Positions 36,390 to 48,475 of a stretch of 64,000 nucleotides of DNA are shown here, piece by piece (the first letter of the stretch is position 1; each line of letters begins with the position of its first letter). The position numbers were made by a program, and so were the translations under genes. Source of the stretch: Agrocybe praecox (taxonomy: Eukaryota > Basidiomycota > Agaricomycetes > Agaricales > Agrocybaceae); NCBI GenBank assembly GCA_964017145.1, contig OZ024847.1, positions 186,001 through 250,000 on the forward strand, in the 5' to 3' direction. Below the pieces are notes generated by a model. It was not told where the DNA came from. It was given only the letters and a program-made list of their open reading frames with translations, and ran no database searches.

Positions 36390-37729
36390 TTATTAAATTT
36401 ATCGTAACAGCATTCTGACTGAATGTGGTTAGAGTCACCAATAGTTTCCTACAAAGGCGATGACTCCATGTTTAACGCTCAATTGTGATGTATGCAGCTG
36501 GATTTATCCTTTCATATATTTTGGGCCGGGGGTTTATACAAGTTATTACGTTGAAAATCCAAAAATATATATATTCGACCGGGAAGCATTGATATAAATA
36601 TGAATCGGGCATTTCTCACCGAAGGTCGATACAGGTTTTGAAATCATGCCCTACTCATTCTTGGCGCTTGAGAAGCCGATCATTATGATGTTCACTATGA
36701 AGTGCCATAGTCTCTCTAGAATCTACATACTCACTTCCTGCGGCATCGGGACAGTCATGAACGTCTGTTCTTATTCTCGTTGTCTCATCTCTCTAATGAC
36801 CAACAGGTAACATTGGTAGTGATATCATAAACTTAGTAAGAATCGTTGAGGATGAGTGACTAAGCATTAAAAGACTATTTATTGACATTTGGACTATATA
36901 CAAGAACTGAGCGCGACATATTACACAGGCAGGTGGATGCAGTTTGCTATTCCTTTTGTTGGAAGGGATAAGGATGTCGATCGGATGTCGGCCACGCAAT
37001 TGAGAGCAAGCAATACTTACTTTCGGCATCGTATGGATTGTGCAGCCTGCGATCACTTTTGTTGTGAAGAAGGATGAAACGAGATGTAAGCTAGGAGTCC
37101 TCCCCTATTGATACATACATACACTACGGCCTATTTGGCTCTATCTCGGTAGTGTTCTTGCTTCTAAGCTTGCACCACGAGGAAGAGGGTTGACTATTAC
37201 CCCACATGAGTACACCGACGCGACGACGCGTAAGTACGTCCTAAAATAAATCAAAGCCCTGAACGTTTGAACACCAAGCTAGACCCCATGATTTTCATCA
37301 CATGACCAGTAACGGCCATCAAAATAAAAATCGAAATCGAAATCGAACTCGAAATCATTTCCTTCCGCAGACCACGACGACGGGGAGGAAACACGTATAG
37401 AATGTAAAACGTAGAATGCAGTACGTAGAACGGACAACTAGAAGGTGGTGTACGATACTCTCGCTCGAGGTTGGCTCGTGAACTCATTGTGCAGTCGTAT
37501 CACTATTTGGCGGTCGGTGTTTCAGCACGGAGGACTACGACGAATGTTGGACTATTATTCCTTCTCTTCGCTCGGACGACAAAGACATAATACCACAAGC
37601 ATGCCGTGTATCATACACAACCAACGACTTATGATAACCAAAAATGTCATCAACCCTATCCCGGTGCGTCCCAACGATGACTACTAGATGCAGACGCACC
37701 CTCATCGCTTCTGCCCAAAGGCTCCATAC
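36390..37729. repeat. Dispersed repeats before unit A
   Basis: No intact gene. The segment 37010-37260 (GATGTAAGCTAGGAGTCCTC, CGACGCGACGACGCG, GTCCTAAAATAAATCA) recurs at 63340-63530, and in shorter form at 56010-56110 and 57110-57210. The segment 37430-37560 (CTATTTGGCGGTCGGTG, TTCAGCACGG) recurs at 56225-56370 and 57340-57455. This is a mosaic of pieces from the same repeat family as units A-D. Confidence 0.65.
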
Positions 37730-38029
37730 CATACGAGTAAATGTGGCAATTTTTCAACGTGAGAAAGAAGAAGAGACGGACGAATATTAACTATCGTGTC
37801 TACTCTCCTGGTTACTCTTCTGTATGACAGTGCAATTTGACTGACTGCTCAATCTATCGTATAGATTAATTGAACTTAGATGATGTTCAGTCCGTGAAAT
37901 GCAGGGCCGTACATCACTGCCACACCACTCCCTGACCGACCGGATGAGATGGTTTCTGTGTTGATTTCTGTCAATACTGAAACCCACTTCAGTGCTACAA
38001 TATCACAGTTTGAAGTAATGAGCATATAG

Positions 38030-38165
38030 AGGAGAATCAAAGTAGCGATCAACTCGCAATCGCTCAGTTTTCGCCGATAAAGCTATTTAAGTACGATGCA
38101 AAAATTAGTATTTAAAGCCTGTAGTTTGACACATACAGTAAGTTCCAGTGTCCCCGCAACTCCAA
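38030..38165 (+). promoter_or_regulatory. Conserved upstream block of 7TM copy A
   Basis: The block contains GATCAACTCGCAATCGCT, the TATA-like TATTTAAAG about 50 bp before the ATG, and CAGTAAGTTCCAGTGTCCCC. It is shared almost unchanged by copies A, C and D and in part by B. A conserved proximal promoter is inferred. Confidence 0.55.
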
Positions 38166-39426
38166 ATGCCAACATTGTCTGATCTTATTTCAACACAGGC
38201 TGGTCAAGAGGCCTTAATACGCAACCTCCTAATTAGCTCCGTCTTATGTTATCTATTGACAGGCACGACTATTATATATCTCCTCTAATCCGTTACACAT
38301 TTGCCTCTTACATATTCGCGATTTTTAGGAGCTTATATCGCCATATTTTTTGCCACCGTTTACATGTATTGTACGATTCACGATTAACACTTTTATATGC
38401 TACCAACTCATTGCACGGCTTTTTAGTGCGCAAAAAATCTAATGCAGCTTATTCAAAAGAGCGTTACATGGTTATTACTCTCATCAGTAGTCTTTTCCTA
38501 CTCCAGATGTACTCAGTGGCTGCGACAATCTATTGGCAAGACCGATTCACTATCCCCATGGGAGCCACCAGACAATCCGAGGCTATGGCAATGTATCAGG
38601 GCATGCCTCCGATTTGGCATCTGTTTCAGAACATTGTGTATTTTGGGGCATTTATTTTGGCAGACTTGCTTATGGTGATAGTAAATTTTGGGATTCAATA
38701 TAGATCAGCTACTGAGAAGAATATTTGTGGCATAAAATATAGATTTGGCGGTGTTATCGTGTATGGGGAAGCTCTTACATCGTCATTTCAGTTCCATTGG
38801 CTCTGATTTTGACTGAAGTTGGTGCGTACTGGGTCAGTCTTATCTTTTATGTTTGGTGGCTGATGAGTTCAACCATACATAGGTGTATACATTGCTATGA
38901 TAATTGTTATATCGGTCAACATCGGCCATATAACGACTTCATTGGCTGCACTATTTGATCGACTTCAAGTTGTATTATATGTTATGACAGCCTCCATAAG
39001 CCTGTTGGTGACCTACCTGATATGCCACAGAATATATTCTTCTCAAAATAGTTTCAAGGTCAACAAATTCAAAGGAATCATGGAGCTTCTCATCCAGTCA
39101 TCAGCGATTTACACAACCGCAATTGTGTTGACCCTATCAATAAGCGGTACTCCTCGTCCTATTTCTCAACGGAGTAGCGGATTCTTTTTTTTGGATGTCT
39201 ATACAGACGCAGTGATTGGGCCATTATCAGTGAGAGCATTCTTTCCTAAATAAATATGGATTTCTGATCGGAACCATCATAATAGGGACTAGTACCAACC
39301 TTAATGGTAGCTCGGGTGAGCATGCTAGCGCGGGAGGAGGATAGACAATCCATGAAAGGGGTTTCAATTTTACGGTTCCGACACGATGCTTCATATTCTT
39401 TACACGCCAGAATATCAAGTATCTAA
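38166..39426 (+). CDS. Seven-helix membrane protein, right-hand clade copy A
   Basis: Six exons join in frame into 317 residues: 38166-38262, 38329-38370, 38427-38674, 38743-38821, 38883-39229 and 39286-39426. Intron 1 starts with GC (GCACGA) and ends TTTTTAG; the other introns are GT..AG. The product opens MPTLSDLISTQAGQEA. Helix 1 spans the first two exons. Exon 3 has KSNAAYSKERYMVITL, the conserved Trp (TIYWQD) and FILADLLM. Exon 4 starts IWRCYRVWGSS. Exon 5 carries LICHRIYSS, the lysine-rich loop FKVNKFKG and IQSSAIYT. The last exon starts GLVPTLMVARVSML. Exon sizes 97-42-248-79 equal those of locus 3, so this is the same family although the sequence has diverged. No disabling change seen. 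Function unknown. Confidence 0.85.
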
Positions 39427-40387
39427 CCATATTTTGACTTAAATTATCCTCCTTGTGCCTGTGTATGTGTACCACAGCATCAATTGAATACGGTGCAACA
39501 TTAGCCCTTTGACTCTTGAGTATATAGCGAGCATTATGCTGTGCGTGGGAATGCACACTTGGCTGTGTGTCTGGACGGCGTATTTGTTCAATTTCCGATT
39601 GTACGCAAGGTGCGTACCTTACAGCTGGCATAGTATAGAGCAACGTACTATGACTATTACTCATGTGTGTAATAATCCAATACATACTGCTTATATACTA
39701 CTGCATAGACTTGCTACAGTCGTCTAGATGTCTTTGTTGCCGTATGTCACGGCGTCCACGGTGTCATGGTGAGGACCCTTATGCTCACCGAGAAAGGTAG
39801 CGCGTCGAGAGTGTGGTGATTACGTAGTGATTGATGAGCTCCACCACCACATGTCTTGTCGTGACTCCTTGAGAATCACAACATAAGAGGAAGAGGGTCG
39901 ACGACAACCCGATCATCACTGTCAACGACGCGACGCGACGCGCTGGTCCTAAAATAAACCAAGACCCCCGAGACCGGACCCCGGTCCCAGGCCCAGCAAT
40001 CAGCTAGCCAGTCACATGATATTGACAGACATGGCCCATCAACATTTTCTCGTTTTTGGGAAATTTGAAATCGTTCCGCCGCCGATGACGACCGGGTCAC
40101 CGATGACTACAACGGGGACGGCGACTACAAGCAGAGAGGTGCTGAAGCAGAGTCGATGCTGAAGGTGTAGGAGAACTTTGGGTCTGCGACGGATACTTGG
40201 TTGAACTTGGCTTTCGACTTGGGCTTGGTCGTGTCGTGGCGTGTCGCTCTTTTTGCTCATGGACGACGAAGACGACCTTTACTTCTCCAACGCTCGTTAT
40301 TGTTATTTGAACTTGCCCTATAACTCCTTTTATTCGCTCGGACGACCGCGTTGTCATACACAACCAACGACTCTTCGACCACAAAAA
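39427..40387. other. Unit A spacer between 7TM gene and broken gene
   Basis: Contains the spacer shared with units C and D (39475-39655) and the CGACGCGCTGGTCCTAAAATAAA block near 39935-39958. It also holds the start of the broken gene's upstream region (GCTGAAGGTGTAGGAGAAC near 40160). No separate gene recognised. Confidence 0.55.
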
Positions 40388-41757
40388 ATGACATCAACGC
40401 TGTCCCGGTGTATCTACCCACACCCAACGAAATGCAGACAACAACACGCGCTCATCGCGTCTGCTGCGTCGAGCACCAGGACTTGCAGCGGGATTACGAA
40501 CGCAGAAACTCCGCATCGCAATGGCGATGTTCGATAGTACGTCTGTTAGGATGTATGGTATGTCGTTTTTTTCTTGCTTTGAATCTTTGAATCATTTTGT
40601 CTTTTTTCTGTACGTTTCGTTTTTCTATATTGTTTACACATCTTTCCTTTCCTTTCCTTACACATGCGTAGTACTTTCCCCTCTTCTTTTCTTCCCTTTC
40701 TTTCTCGTCTTTTTCGCGCATCGACACCCTTCCTTCCCCCTCGTTCTCGTTCGTTTGTATTTGCCCCCGTCCGCTGAACCCTTCTTTCCTTATTTTTTCT
40801 CCTCTCCATTTTTACTGCCCGCCTTCTCGTCTTGCTCCCTCTTGTGCTTCCCGCTTGTGCTTCCCTCTTCTCATCCTGTTTTTCATTTATTCGTTTACTC
40901 CTTTCTCTTCCTACTACCCCAAAATCCAACAACAACAAACTAACCTACTTTTTTAAATTTTATTTCCGATAAAATTAGCCCCGCGGAACAAACAATCCTC
41001 CTCACCCGCAAAATCAAAGTCAAAACTGAAATTCCCCCCAAAGAAACCCAAACGAAAACTCCCACCACAATCCTCATCCTCCAAGTCCAAATTCAAGAAA
41101 AATACATCGTCGTCGAAGTTGGCTTCGTTATCGGCTATCAGGCCTTCCAGCTCCAACCGCAACTATAATGCAACCAAGATGAACGTGAACAGATAACCCC
41201 AAGGAAGAGGCAAGGCAGACGCCCCGGAGGAGGGCACGAATGTGTTTGATGCAGGTGTAGGCGGATGGAGGCTTGGGAGAGGTCCTAGAGGAAAAGATGC
41301 AGGCAGAGAGGGAGGAAGATATGGAAAGAGGAAGAGGCGAAGGGATGTACGCTCGCGAGAACAAGAAGCAGGAAGCTAGAGGCCCAAGGAGGCATGAGAG
41401 AGGAGACTACGAGCACGAGCGAAGGGGTGATATGGAAGGCAGGAAGACGAGCAACAAGTACTTTGAGCCTGCGCCTGCGCCTATACGACTGTCTCCCTCA
41501 GCGTCAGCCTCAAGATCGGGGTCAAAGTCAACCACCATAGGGCCACGTGTGACAGCCATCTTGGACTCGACCGAACATGCCCTTTCTTCCACCACCGCCA
41601 CCACCACCTCTTCTCCTTCTCCAAACCCCTCAAACTCAAAATTCGCGTGCGACGAAGCGCCCCACGTCGACTTCGCACACATCCTCAATATCAATCCCAA
41701 TCTAGGCGCCACACCGAGGGACGGTCGGGCTCGTCCAAGTTCCCGCTTCTCGACGTT
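40388..41757 (+). pseudogene. Broken multi-copy gene with mitochondrial-leader-like N terminus, unit A
   Basis: The copy starts at a conserved ATG (MTSTLSRCI) and, about 130 bp on, contains MAMFDSTSVRMYG before a GTATGT donor and a long pyrimidine-rich intron. The next exon (from about 40975) is basic and low in complexity. It passes through frames rich in Arg, Gly and Asp (AGREGGRYGK type) and shares NKYFEP and DEAPHVDF stretches with units C and D. The frame changes several times, and homology to C and D ends near 41730 after GATPRDGRA. In sister copies the leader reads FHSTP, typical of fungal mitochondrial precursors. I do not recognise the parent protein. It is probably non-functional. 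Confidence 0.5.
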
Positions 41758-43799
41758 AAACACAACGTTATGCCACAATAAGATCGGATGTATTGATTTT
41801 GAGCTAGTATTCCTCGATAAATATATGTTAATAAATATATGTTGTTTAATACATCGGTTTGAAAATTCTCGACTTCGTTCTTCGTAAAAGGTCGGTATAG
41901 ATTGGTCAACAAGAGCAGTTTTGGTACCTCTCGCTTAGGCTCGTGATCAGTCGCAGAATGAGATAACAGCGCGATTTGGCAGCCGCGAGTTATATTTAGG
42001 TATCCCCGAAAGTGATTTATCTAAACGGGGACGCTTACATGAGCTGCTGGCGATCATAAGCGCCACTCTTTAAACTCCGCTGGACAGGTAGTCAAATCGA
42101 GGTCCCGTGGAAGAGTCGACACTTCATTTTGACGGCCTGTCACAGGTCTACCTCTCGCTTCAGCATTATGGCCTCCACAAACAATGGGCTCCCTTTCATA
42201 TCTTACTAGACGTCACTAATCAGGGCCAACCTAACGACTCTCTTCAATATCATCCAGTCATATATTGTTTGGTATGGCATGAACTTCGTATTCTGCACCA
42301 ACGGTGATACCAGGCTCTCCATATTTGTTGCCACCATGACGAACTCCTCACTGCGGCCAGCGCTTAGCGTTGTGACAACGGCGCTGTTACTCCTCGGGTT
42401 TGTGGTGCCGGTGACATGTGACACTCTGTTTCACAAACCACCATCATTACCCTGTACAGTCCTCGAGCACGACCTACGGCGAGCTTGGGAAAGCTTTCGT
42501 TTTTCACCCACTCAGCTCTCCCGGTGTATGTATATAAGTATATAATATATATATACATATACAGATAGATGAGATACCTTGCTTCAATCCTAGTTTTTTT
42601 AAAAAGCGAGAAAGGAAGGAACCACATAAGTACTGAGTTTTGAACGGGCGGGATTTTGTGATAATATCCGAGAGGTCTTGTATAATCCTAAAAGTATTGA
42701 TGAAGTTAATAAACACTATACTTCGTTCGAGCATTGGGACAAGATGTATTATTTGTGGATGCCCTTGTGATCCCGATACGGTTCCCCCAAGTCTAACCAT
42801 AGAAACTTCCTGTTCTCTCAGTCCCAGATCCTGCTCCTTTCTCGCACCACATCATTCAGATCAGCAGTCGATGCATTCATAGCGGCCAATATCCACTTAA
42901 GATTTGTTCGGGCTGCCTGGGTTTGGACGTGTAAGCTGCGTCGGCTTCTGCGGGAGGTCTTTGACACTTTGAATGATGTTTGGGTGTGAATGTTGACAGG
43001 AAGAGAAAACGGAAGAAGGGGGACAATGCTTATTTATTTTTGATCGCTACCCGAGTCCGTTCTGCGAGAAAATGGAACGCAAGTCGGTGATCGTACACGC
43101 CCCGTCACCCCCCATATGGTAGCAGTCCACTATGCAACCGCCGTGGACAACTGGGCACATTGCCAGCAGGATATTAGTTGCGGTCAACTCAGGGATCGTA
43201 CAATTATACACAGGCACAACGCCCTTGATGTGGCTAGAGCGATCCCAGACTCTTATGGTGGCATGTCCCGATGAATTGAAGGTTGAGTTGCATAATTTAA
43301 CTCGCTATATACTGTTTTTTGTTATTAATAAGCTGTAAAGTCCAATATGAGTAGTAAATACTCTTCTTAAAGGCGCAGAATTATGCTGTCGGCGATCCCA
43401 AAGAGCGAGATTTGATCTAAGTCCAATTTTCCGCGGCCATCAGGCGCTGATTTCAGTGCGTCTCGTAATGACTCGGAGAAAAAGCTTGGTGACATATGTT
43501 AAAAATCTATTACACATACAAATATGCATAATATATACTCAACTACACGCTCCCTTACTTTTAAGAAGGAAAAAAATTGTCTCCTTGTACGGGAACGTTG
43601 AGGACGATGTCGAAAGACCAAAAATGCACGTGCACGGCGCACGCTGATGCGTTTTAATGCGCGTCTATATGCATTTGGTTTCTATGTGTCAAGAGCCAAG
43701 AATGTTTGGCATGAGTTACCAGTCATGTTTGGCTCCAGTTTTTGAAGGTTGACAGTCTAGGTTTCCATATCTTTGTACAGTATCATCAATTGCCGTGAG
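41758..43799. other. End of unit A and non-coding sequence
   Basis: 41780-42300 is shared in part with unit B (GTTCTTCGTAAAAGGTCGG). A TA microsatellite lies at 42520-42560. The segment near 43205-43285 (CTCTTATGGTGG, ATGTCCCGAT) recurs near 48607-48840. No gene recognised. Confidence 0.5.
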
Positions 43800-44050
43800 T
43801 TACGAGACCTGATGCTGCGGAGGGCTGCTGACCCTATCCTCTCGATCCTACATTCCTTCCTTGATGATCATAAACACTCACTATACCGCCACTGCCTTCC
43901 CCGGGTTTGTAAACTACTCAGACGTCCTATTTTCTATGACTAGTTCTGACAGCTTGAGGGGGTAGCGAACAAAAATTCAATCTGGACGTTCTGATTTCAC
44001 TACTTTCTGGAAGATTATCGTCTATTCCACGTAGCTAGCATCATAATCAA

Positions 44051-44145
44051 ATGTGCTGGGCTCTACGTAAATTGTCAGGCAGAGCAGAAGAAGCCATTGA
44101 TAAGGGAGAGGAAAACATTTACAAAGGTGTGTCTGGCGCTGTTTC
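44051..44145 (+). other. Short conserved reading frame shared with unit C
   Basis: Reads MCWALRKLSGRAEEAIDKGEENIYKG, while unit C (50210-50290) reads MPWSLRKLSS with TEEAVDKGQENMYKG. Differences include a 3-bp deletion that keeps the frame. It may be the first exon of a small gene or a relic; no downstream exon was found. Confidence 0.3.
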
Positions 44146-44149
44146 ACAT

Positions 44150-44330
44150 TCTAATTTTTTGCGGTTGTGCAACCCAAATAAGCGCGCGGGTAAAAGCGTC
44201 AAAGTAACAAGCTATGCATGTAAGAAACTCAGGTACACAAATCAAAAAGTTGGTTCCTCGATGAAACAACAGAAAATAAATTACACAGATTGCCGACATG
44301 ACGGATAAATGGTGTAATCTTTGAACGTTT
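44150..44330 (+). repeat. Partial copy of the GGTTGTACAACC element
   Basis: Diverged and shortened relative of the elements at 50305-50586 and 52170-52444. It shares the GCGTCAAAGTAACAAGCTAT and AAGAAACTCAGGT stretches. Confidence 0.55.
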
Positions 44331-44339
44331 TTTATCGAC

Positions 44340-44454
44340 TCGCAATCGCTTAGTTATTTTCTCTGATGAAGCTATTTATGTACGATATAAAAATTAGTAT
44401 TTAAAGCCTGTAGTTTGAGACATACAGTAAGTTCTAGTGTCCCCGCAACTCCAC
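44340..44454 (+). promoter_or_regulatory. Conserved upstream block of 7TM copy B
   Basis: Same TATTTAAAG and CAGTAAGTTC elements as copy A at matching distances; the distal part is lost. Confidence 0.5.
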
Positions 44455-45713
44455 ATGCCAACGTTCTCTGATCTTACTTCAACACAGGCTGGTCAAGAGG
44501 CCTTAATACGCAATAACCTGATTAGCTGGGCCTTAGATTATCTATTAACAGGCACGACCATCATATATCTTCTCTAATTGGTTAGACATTTGCCTTTTAC
44601 CTACTTGCTATTTTTAGGCGGTTATATTGCCATATACTTTGCCATGGTTTACATGTATTGTACGATCCACGATTAACAATTCTACATGCTACTAACTCAT
44701 CGGACGGCTTTTTAGTGTGCACAAAATCCAATGCGGCGTATTCAAAAGAGCGTTGTATGGTTATTACTCTCATCAGTAGTCTTTTCCTACTGCAGATATT
44801 CTCAGTGGCCACGACGATCTATTTGCAAGACCGACTCACCATCCACATGGGAGCCACCAGAAAATCCGAGGCTATGGCAATTCATCAGGGCTTACCTCCG
44901 ATTTGGCATCTGTTTAGGGACATTGCCCAATTTGCGACATATATTTTGGCAGACTTGCTTATGGTGATAGTCCATTTTCGGATTCAATGTAGATCAGCTA
45001 CTGAGAATAACATTTGTTGCATAAAATATAGATTTGGAGGTGTTATCGTGTATGGGGACGCTCTTACATCGTCATTTCAGTTCCATTGGTTCTAATTTTG
45101 ACTGAAGTTGGTGCGTACTAGGTCAGTCTTACCCTTTATGTTTAGTGGCTAATGAGTTCGGTCATATATAGGTGTATACATCGCTATGATAGTTGTTATA
45201 TCGGTCAACATCGGCCATATAACAACTTCATTGGCTGCACTAATTAATCAACTTCAAGTTGTATTATATGTCATGACAGTCGCCATAAGCCTGTTGGTGA
45301 CCTACCTGATATGCCACAGAATATATTCCTGCACAAATAGTTTCAAGGACAACAAATTCAAAGGCACCATGGAGCTTCTCATCCAGTCATCAGCAATTTA
45401 CACAATTTCAATTGTACTGTTTCTCTCAATAAGCGGTATTCCTCATCCTATTGCCCAACGGAGCAGCGGATTCTATTTTTCAGATGTCTATACGATCTCA
45501 TTGATTGCGCCATTATCTGTGAGAGCATTCTTTCTTAGATATGTATGTGATTCTGATCTGAATCATGGATAGGGACTAATACCAACCTTAATGGTAGCTC
45601 GTGTGAGCATGCTCGCGCGGGAGGAAGACAGCCAATCCATGACAGGGGTTTCAATTTTACAGTTCCAACGCGATGCTTCATCTTTTCCACCTGCCAGAAT
45701 AACAAGTATCTAA
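44455..45713 (+). CDS. Seven-helix membrane protein, right-hand clade copy B
   Basis: Exons 44455-44551, 44618-44659, 44716-44963, 45032-45110, 45172-45518 and 45573-45713 encode 317 residues with exon sizes identical to copy A. Intron 1 again begins GCACGA. The normally conserved Trp after helix 2 is Leu here (TIYLQD), and the exon 3 start reads LCTKSNAAYSKERCM. These suggest relaxed constraint, though the frame is intact. Later landmarks are present: YILADLLM, IWRCYRVWGRS, LICHRIYSC, FKDNKFKG, IQSSAIYT and GLIPTLMVARVSML. Diverged from A at scattered positions, including within introns, so it is an older duplicate than the secreted-protein pair. Confidence 0.84.
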
Positions 45714-45806
45714 CCGCATTTCGTTTTAAATCACCCTCCTCGTGCCGGTATATATGTACCACAGTCGCTATTGAATATGGTGTGCCATTAGCCCTTTGAT
45801 CCGTTC

Positions 45807-46660
45807 AGATAGATTAGACTAGATCGACTGCCTGTATGACATGGACTCGTCCATAGCCGAATCAGATCATCCTATGACCGCTGCCGCCATCGTGCGAGGC
45901 TGCTCGACGCCCTTCCGACCTCAGCTGCGCCATCCAGCTGCATCCCGGACTACTCCAACAGCGTCCGCAGTGAAGGGTACAACGTATGACTAAAGAAAGA
46001 TATGACCCACTCCAGTAATTGCCTCTGGACCATTTTGTTTGGTAGGCGCTGGCATGGTGAAAAGTTGAGAGGAGAGCTGATGAAAGTTACAGGCAAGATA
46101 ATTAGTAAGAATATTGAGGAGTGACTTCTGCAGTTTCGTTCCATGCGGCCAAATTATTATTTTCTCTCTCTCTCAACCCGGTCTGGACTCTTATTGCGCA
46201 TGTGATATATCTTGCGTGATGAATCATGCATAGATCATCGAATGACTTAAATTGAGCGATGACTATTATTTAATCATAAAATGCTGATAAAGCTCTATTA
46301 TTTCGTCGACGCTACTCATTATTGACTCATTCTTGCGTCCATCTCTTCCCATTTCGTTATTTAGTTCTCAGAAAATCGTAAGTAGTGACTCTTTTTCCGA
46401 ACGATCCCCAACTCTATTATGTGCAGAAATTCACTGATTTATGGTGGCGTGTAAAAGTTGCGCGGTCTCGGAAAACCAAATTTCAAGAGAGAGCGACGAG
46501 AGTGAAAAATCAAATACCGGCGTGAAACTGAGTGATGGTTGAGATATTAATTTTAACAAATTCCGATATTCATATAGTATGAATATTGCACTCTCCTTGT
46601 CTTGGTAGATAAAAGTAAATTCATGTAGATTGAGTTGCTGGTACGTAGGAGGTCCGAGGA
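45807..46660. mobile_element. Segment specific to unit B (insertion or replacement)
   Basis: Units A, C and D continue from CATTAGCCCTTTGA into a shared spacer. Unit B instead switches to unrelated sequence and returns to the shared sequence near GACGCGACGCGCTGGTCC at 46675. The first part (45880-45965) is a copy of the dispersed repeat also seen at 11255-11375. Ends are not precisely defined and no coding sequence was recognised. Confidence 0.45.
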
Positions 46661-47221
46661 AGGGGTTTGACGACACGACGCGACGCGCTGGTCCCAAAAT
46701 AAACCAAGACCCCCGGCGACTCCCGAGCGCCTGGGCGCCAGCCACGGGTGCTGGTTACAGGACCCCAGGACCCTAAGTCAATCAGTCACATGACGACTGA
46801 CGGCTATGGCCCATCAACATTTTTTCGTTTTTGGATATTTAAAATCGTTCCGCCGCCAACGAGGACGACAAGCAGAGGACGTGCAACGGAGGTGTTGAAG
46901 TAGAGTCGAAGCTGAAGGTGTAGGAGAACTTTGCTTTGGGTCTGCGACAGACAGACACTCGCTGGACTTTCGACTTTCGATTTTGGATTGCTCTTGTCGT
47001 GTCGCTCTTTTGCTCGCGGACGACGACGACGACGACGACGCAGGGTCCACTTTTGCAACGTCGCTCGTTATTTGGACTTGAACTTGGAATATCATCAACA
47101 TTTCTTTTCTTTGCCTTCTCTTGGACGACAAGAACATAATACCACAATCATACCGCACACGACATACCGCGTGTATACCAAAAAAATATCATACACAACC
47201 AACGATATCTAATAACCAAAA
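46661..47221. other. Unit B shared region upstream of the broken gene
   Basis: Matches the equivalent parts of units A, C and D (CCCATCAACATTTTTTCG, GCTGAAGGTGTAGGAGAAC). It includes an expanded GAC trinucleotide run near 47020-47042. Confidence 0.55.
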
Positions 47222-47715
47222 ATGACATCAACCCTATCCCGGTGCATCCACCTACACTCAACGAAATGCAGACAACACGCTCTCATTGCGTCTGCTGCGT
47301 CGTACTTCTCTTCTTCGTCCTCTTCCTCTTCGTTCGTCGACTGCACCCTTTAGTTTGTCTTCGGGCGTAGGCGTAAGGAGTCAGAGCACCAGGACTTGCA
47401 GCCGGACTACGAGCCAGAAAACTCCACATGACGATGGCGATGTTCCATAGTACGCCTGTTGGGATGTATGGTATGTGTTTTTTTCTTGCTTTGAATCTCT
47501 TTATCTTTTTGTGCTTTTTTCTGTACTTTTTTCTGTATTATTCCCTGCACCTTTCTTTTCCTTACGTGTTTTCTACGTAGTACTTATTTTCCCCTATTCT
47601 TTTCTTCCCTTTCCCTTTCCTCTCGTCTTTGTCGCGCATCCACTCCCTTCCTTCCTCCTCGTTCGTTCATATTTATCCCTGCTTTCCTTATTTTATTTTT
47701 CATCCATTCAGCTAG
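47222..47715 (+). pseudogene. Broken multi-copy gene, unit B (truncated)
   Basis: Retains the conserved ATG (MTSTLSRCIHLHSTKCRQ) and the leader MAMFHSTPVGMYG with its GTATGT donor. The sequence then jumps, within the pyrimidine-rich intron, to material equivalent to about 41800 of unit A. The whole downstream coding part is deleted, so this copy cannot encode the original protein. Confidence 0.5.
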
Positions 47716-48306
47716 TACATATTTCTCGATAAATATATGTTGTTTAATATATGTTGTTTAATACATCAGTTTGAAAATTATCGACTTCGTTCTTCGTAAA
47801 AGGTCGGTATAAATTGGTCAACAGGAGCAATTTTGGTACCTCTCGCTTCAGCATTATGACCTACACAAAAAAGGACTCCCTTTCATATCTTACCAGATGT
47901 CACTAATCAGGGCCAACGTAACGACTCTAAGCTCGTGACCAGCCGCAGAATGAGATATCGCAAAGCGATGGAGAATCGAGATTCTCCGGCTGGTGGATCT
48001 GAGTTTAAAATGGGGGTCTACCGCTTACGATCGCCATCAGCTCATGTAATCATCTCCGTTTGGATAAAGGACATTTGGGGATACCTAAAGATAGTTTTTG
48101 GCCATTTATGGCAGGAGTGAAAAGGGACGTAAAATCATCCACAACGTCCTGTCGGTCATTGCTATAATCCTGAACATTAATTCCAACCAGAAAATTTGTG
48201 TTTTAAACTGACAGCATCTTTTATGTAGACGTTGTTCCATCCAGTCGTAAATTATTCGGCGGTTTCCTCCCTTCGGGCTTCGAGAATGTGACGTTGATTT
48301 TTCTAG

Positions 48307-48475
48307 ATGTGGAGATGTTTTCAGGCATGCGGGAGGTCATCCCCCCGATTAGTTCTTCCGGTGTTCCTCTATATCGTTGAGTTTGGTGCGTTTTTTAGGG
48401 CTGCAGTGCTTGTGGAAGTAAAATCTAATGCTTTCCTAGGACTTGCTGTTGCTGACACCACTCTGAGAAGCGAGT
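48307..48475 (+). pseudogene. Relic of exons 4-5 of a 7TM gene
   Basis: After an acceptor at CTAG, the sequence reads MWRCFQACGRSSPRLVLPVF and ends IVEFG at a GTGCGT donor, a perfect family exon 4. A 54-nt intron is followed by GLAVADTTL, which matches the start of exon 5 of locus 5 (GLAVADTTF). Homology then stops at AGAAGCGAGTAA. Exons 1-3 and 6 are absent. Confidence 0.65.

Larger units (their letters stand above)
37730..42300 (+). repeat. Segmental duplication unit A
   Basis: Upstream block, 7TM gene, downstream spacer and broken low-complexity gene in the same order as units B-D. The upstream block (37735-38010) matches 57465-57745 of unit D. The post-gene spacer (39475-39655) matches units C and D. 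The end (41780-42300) matches 47715-47960 of unit B. Confidence 0.75.
43800..48120 (+). repeat. Segmental duplication unit B
   Basis: Its 5' part (43800-44160) matches 49970-50290 of unit C instead of the upstream block of A and D. It carries an intact 7TM gene, a replaced spacer (about 45807-46660), the shared region 46660-47470 and a strongly truncated broken gene. Confidence 0.7.

Noticed and set aside
40521..40943. Phe/Ser-rich 140-codon frame in unit A
   Set aside because: It is produced by the long pyrimidine-rich intron after the FHSTP-type leader, not by conserved coding sequence.
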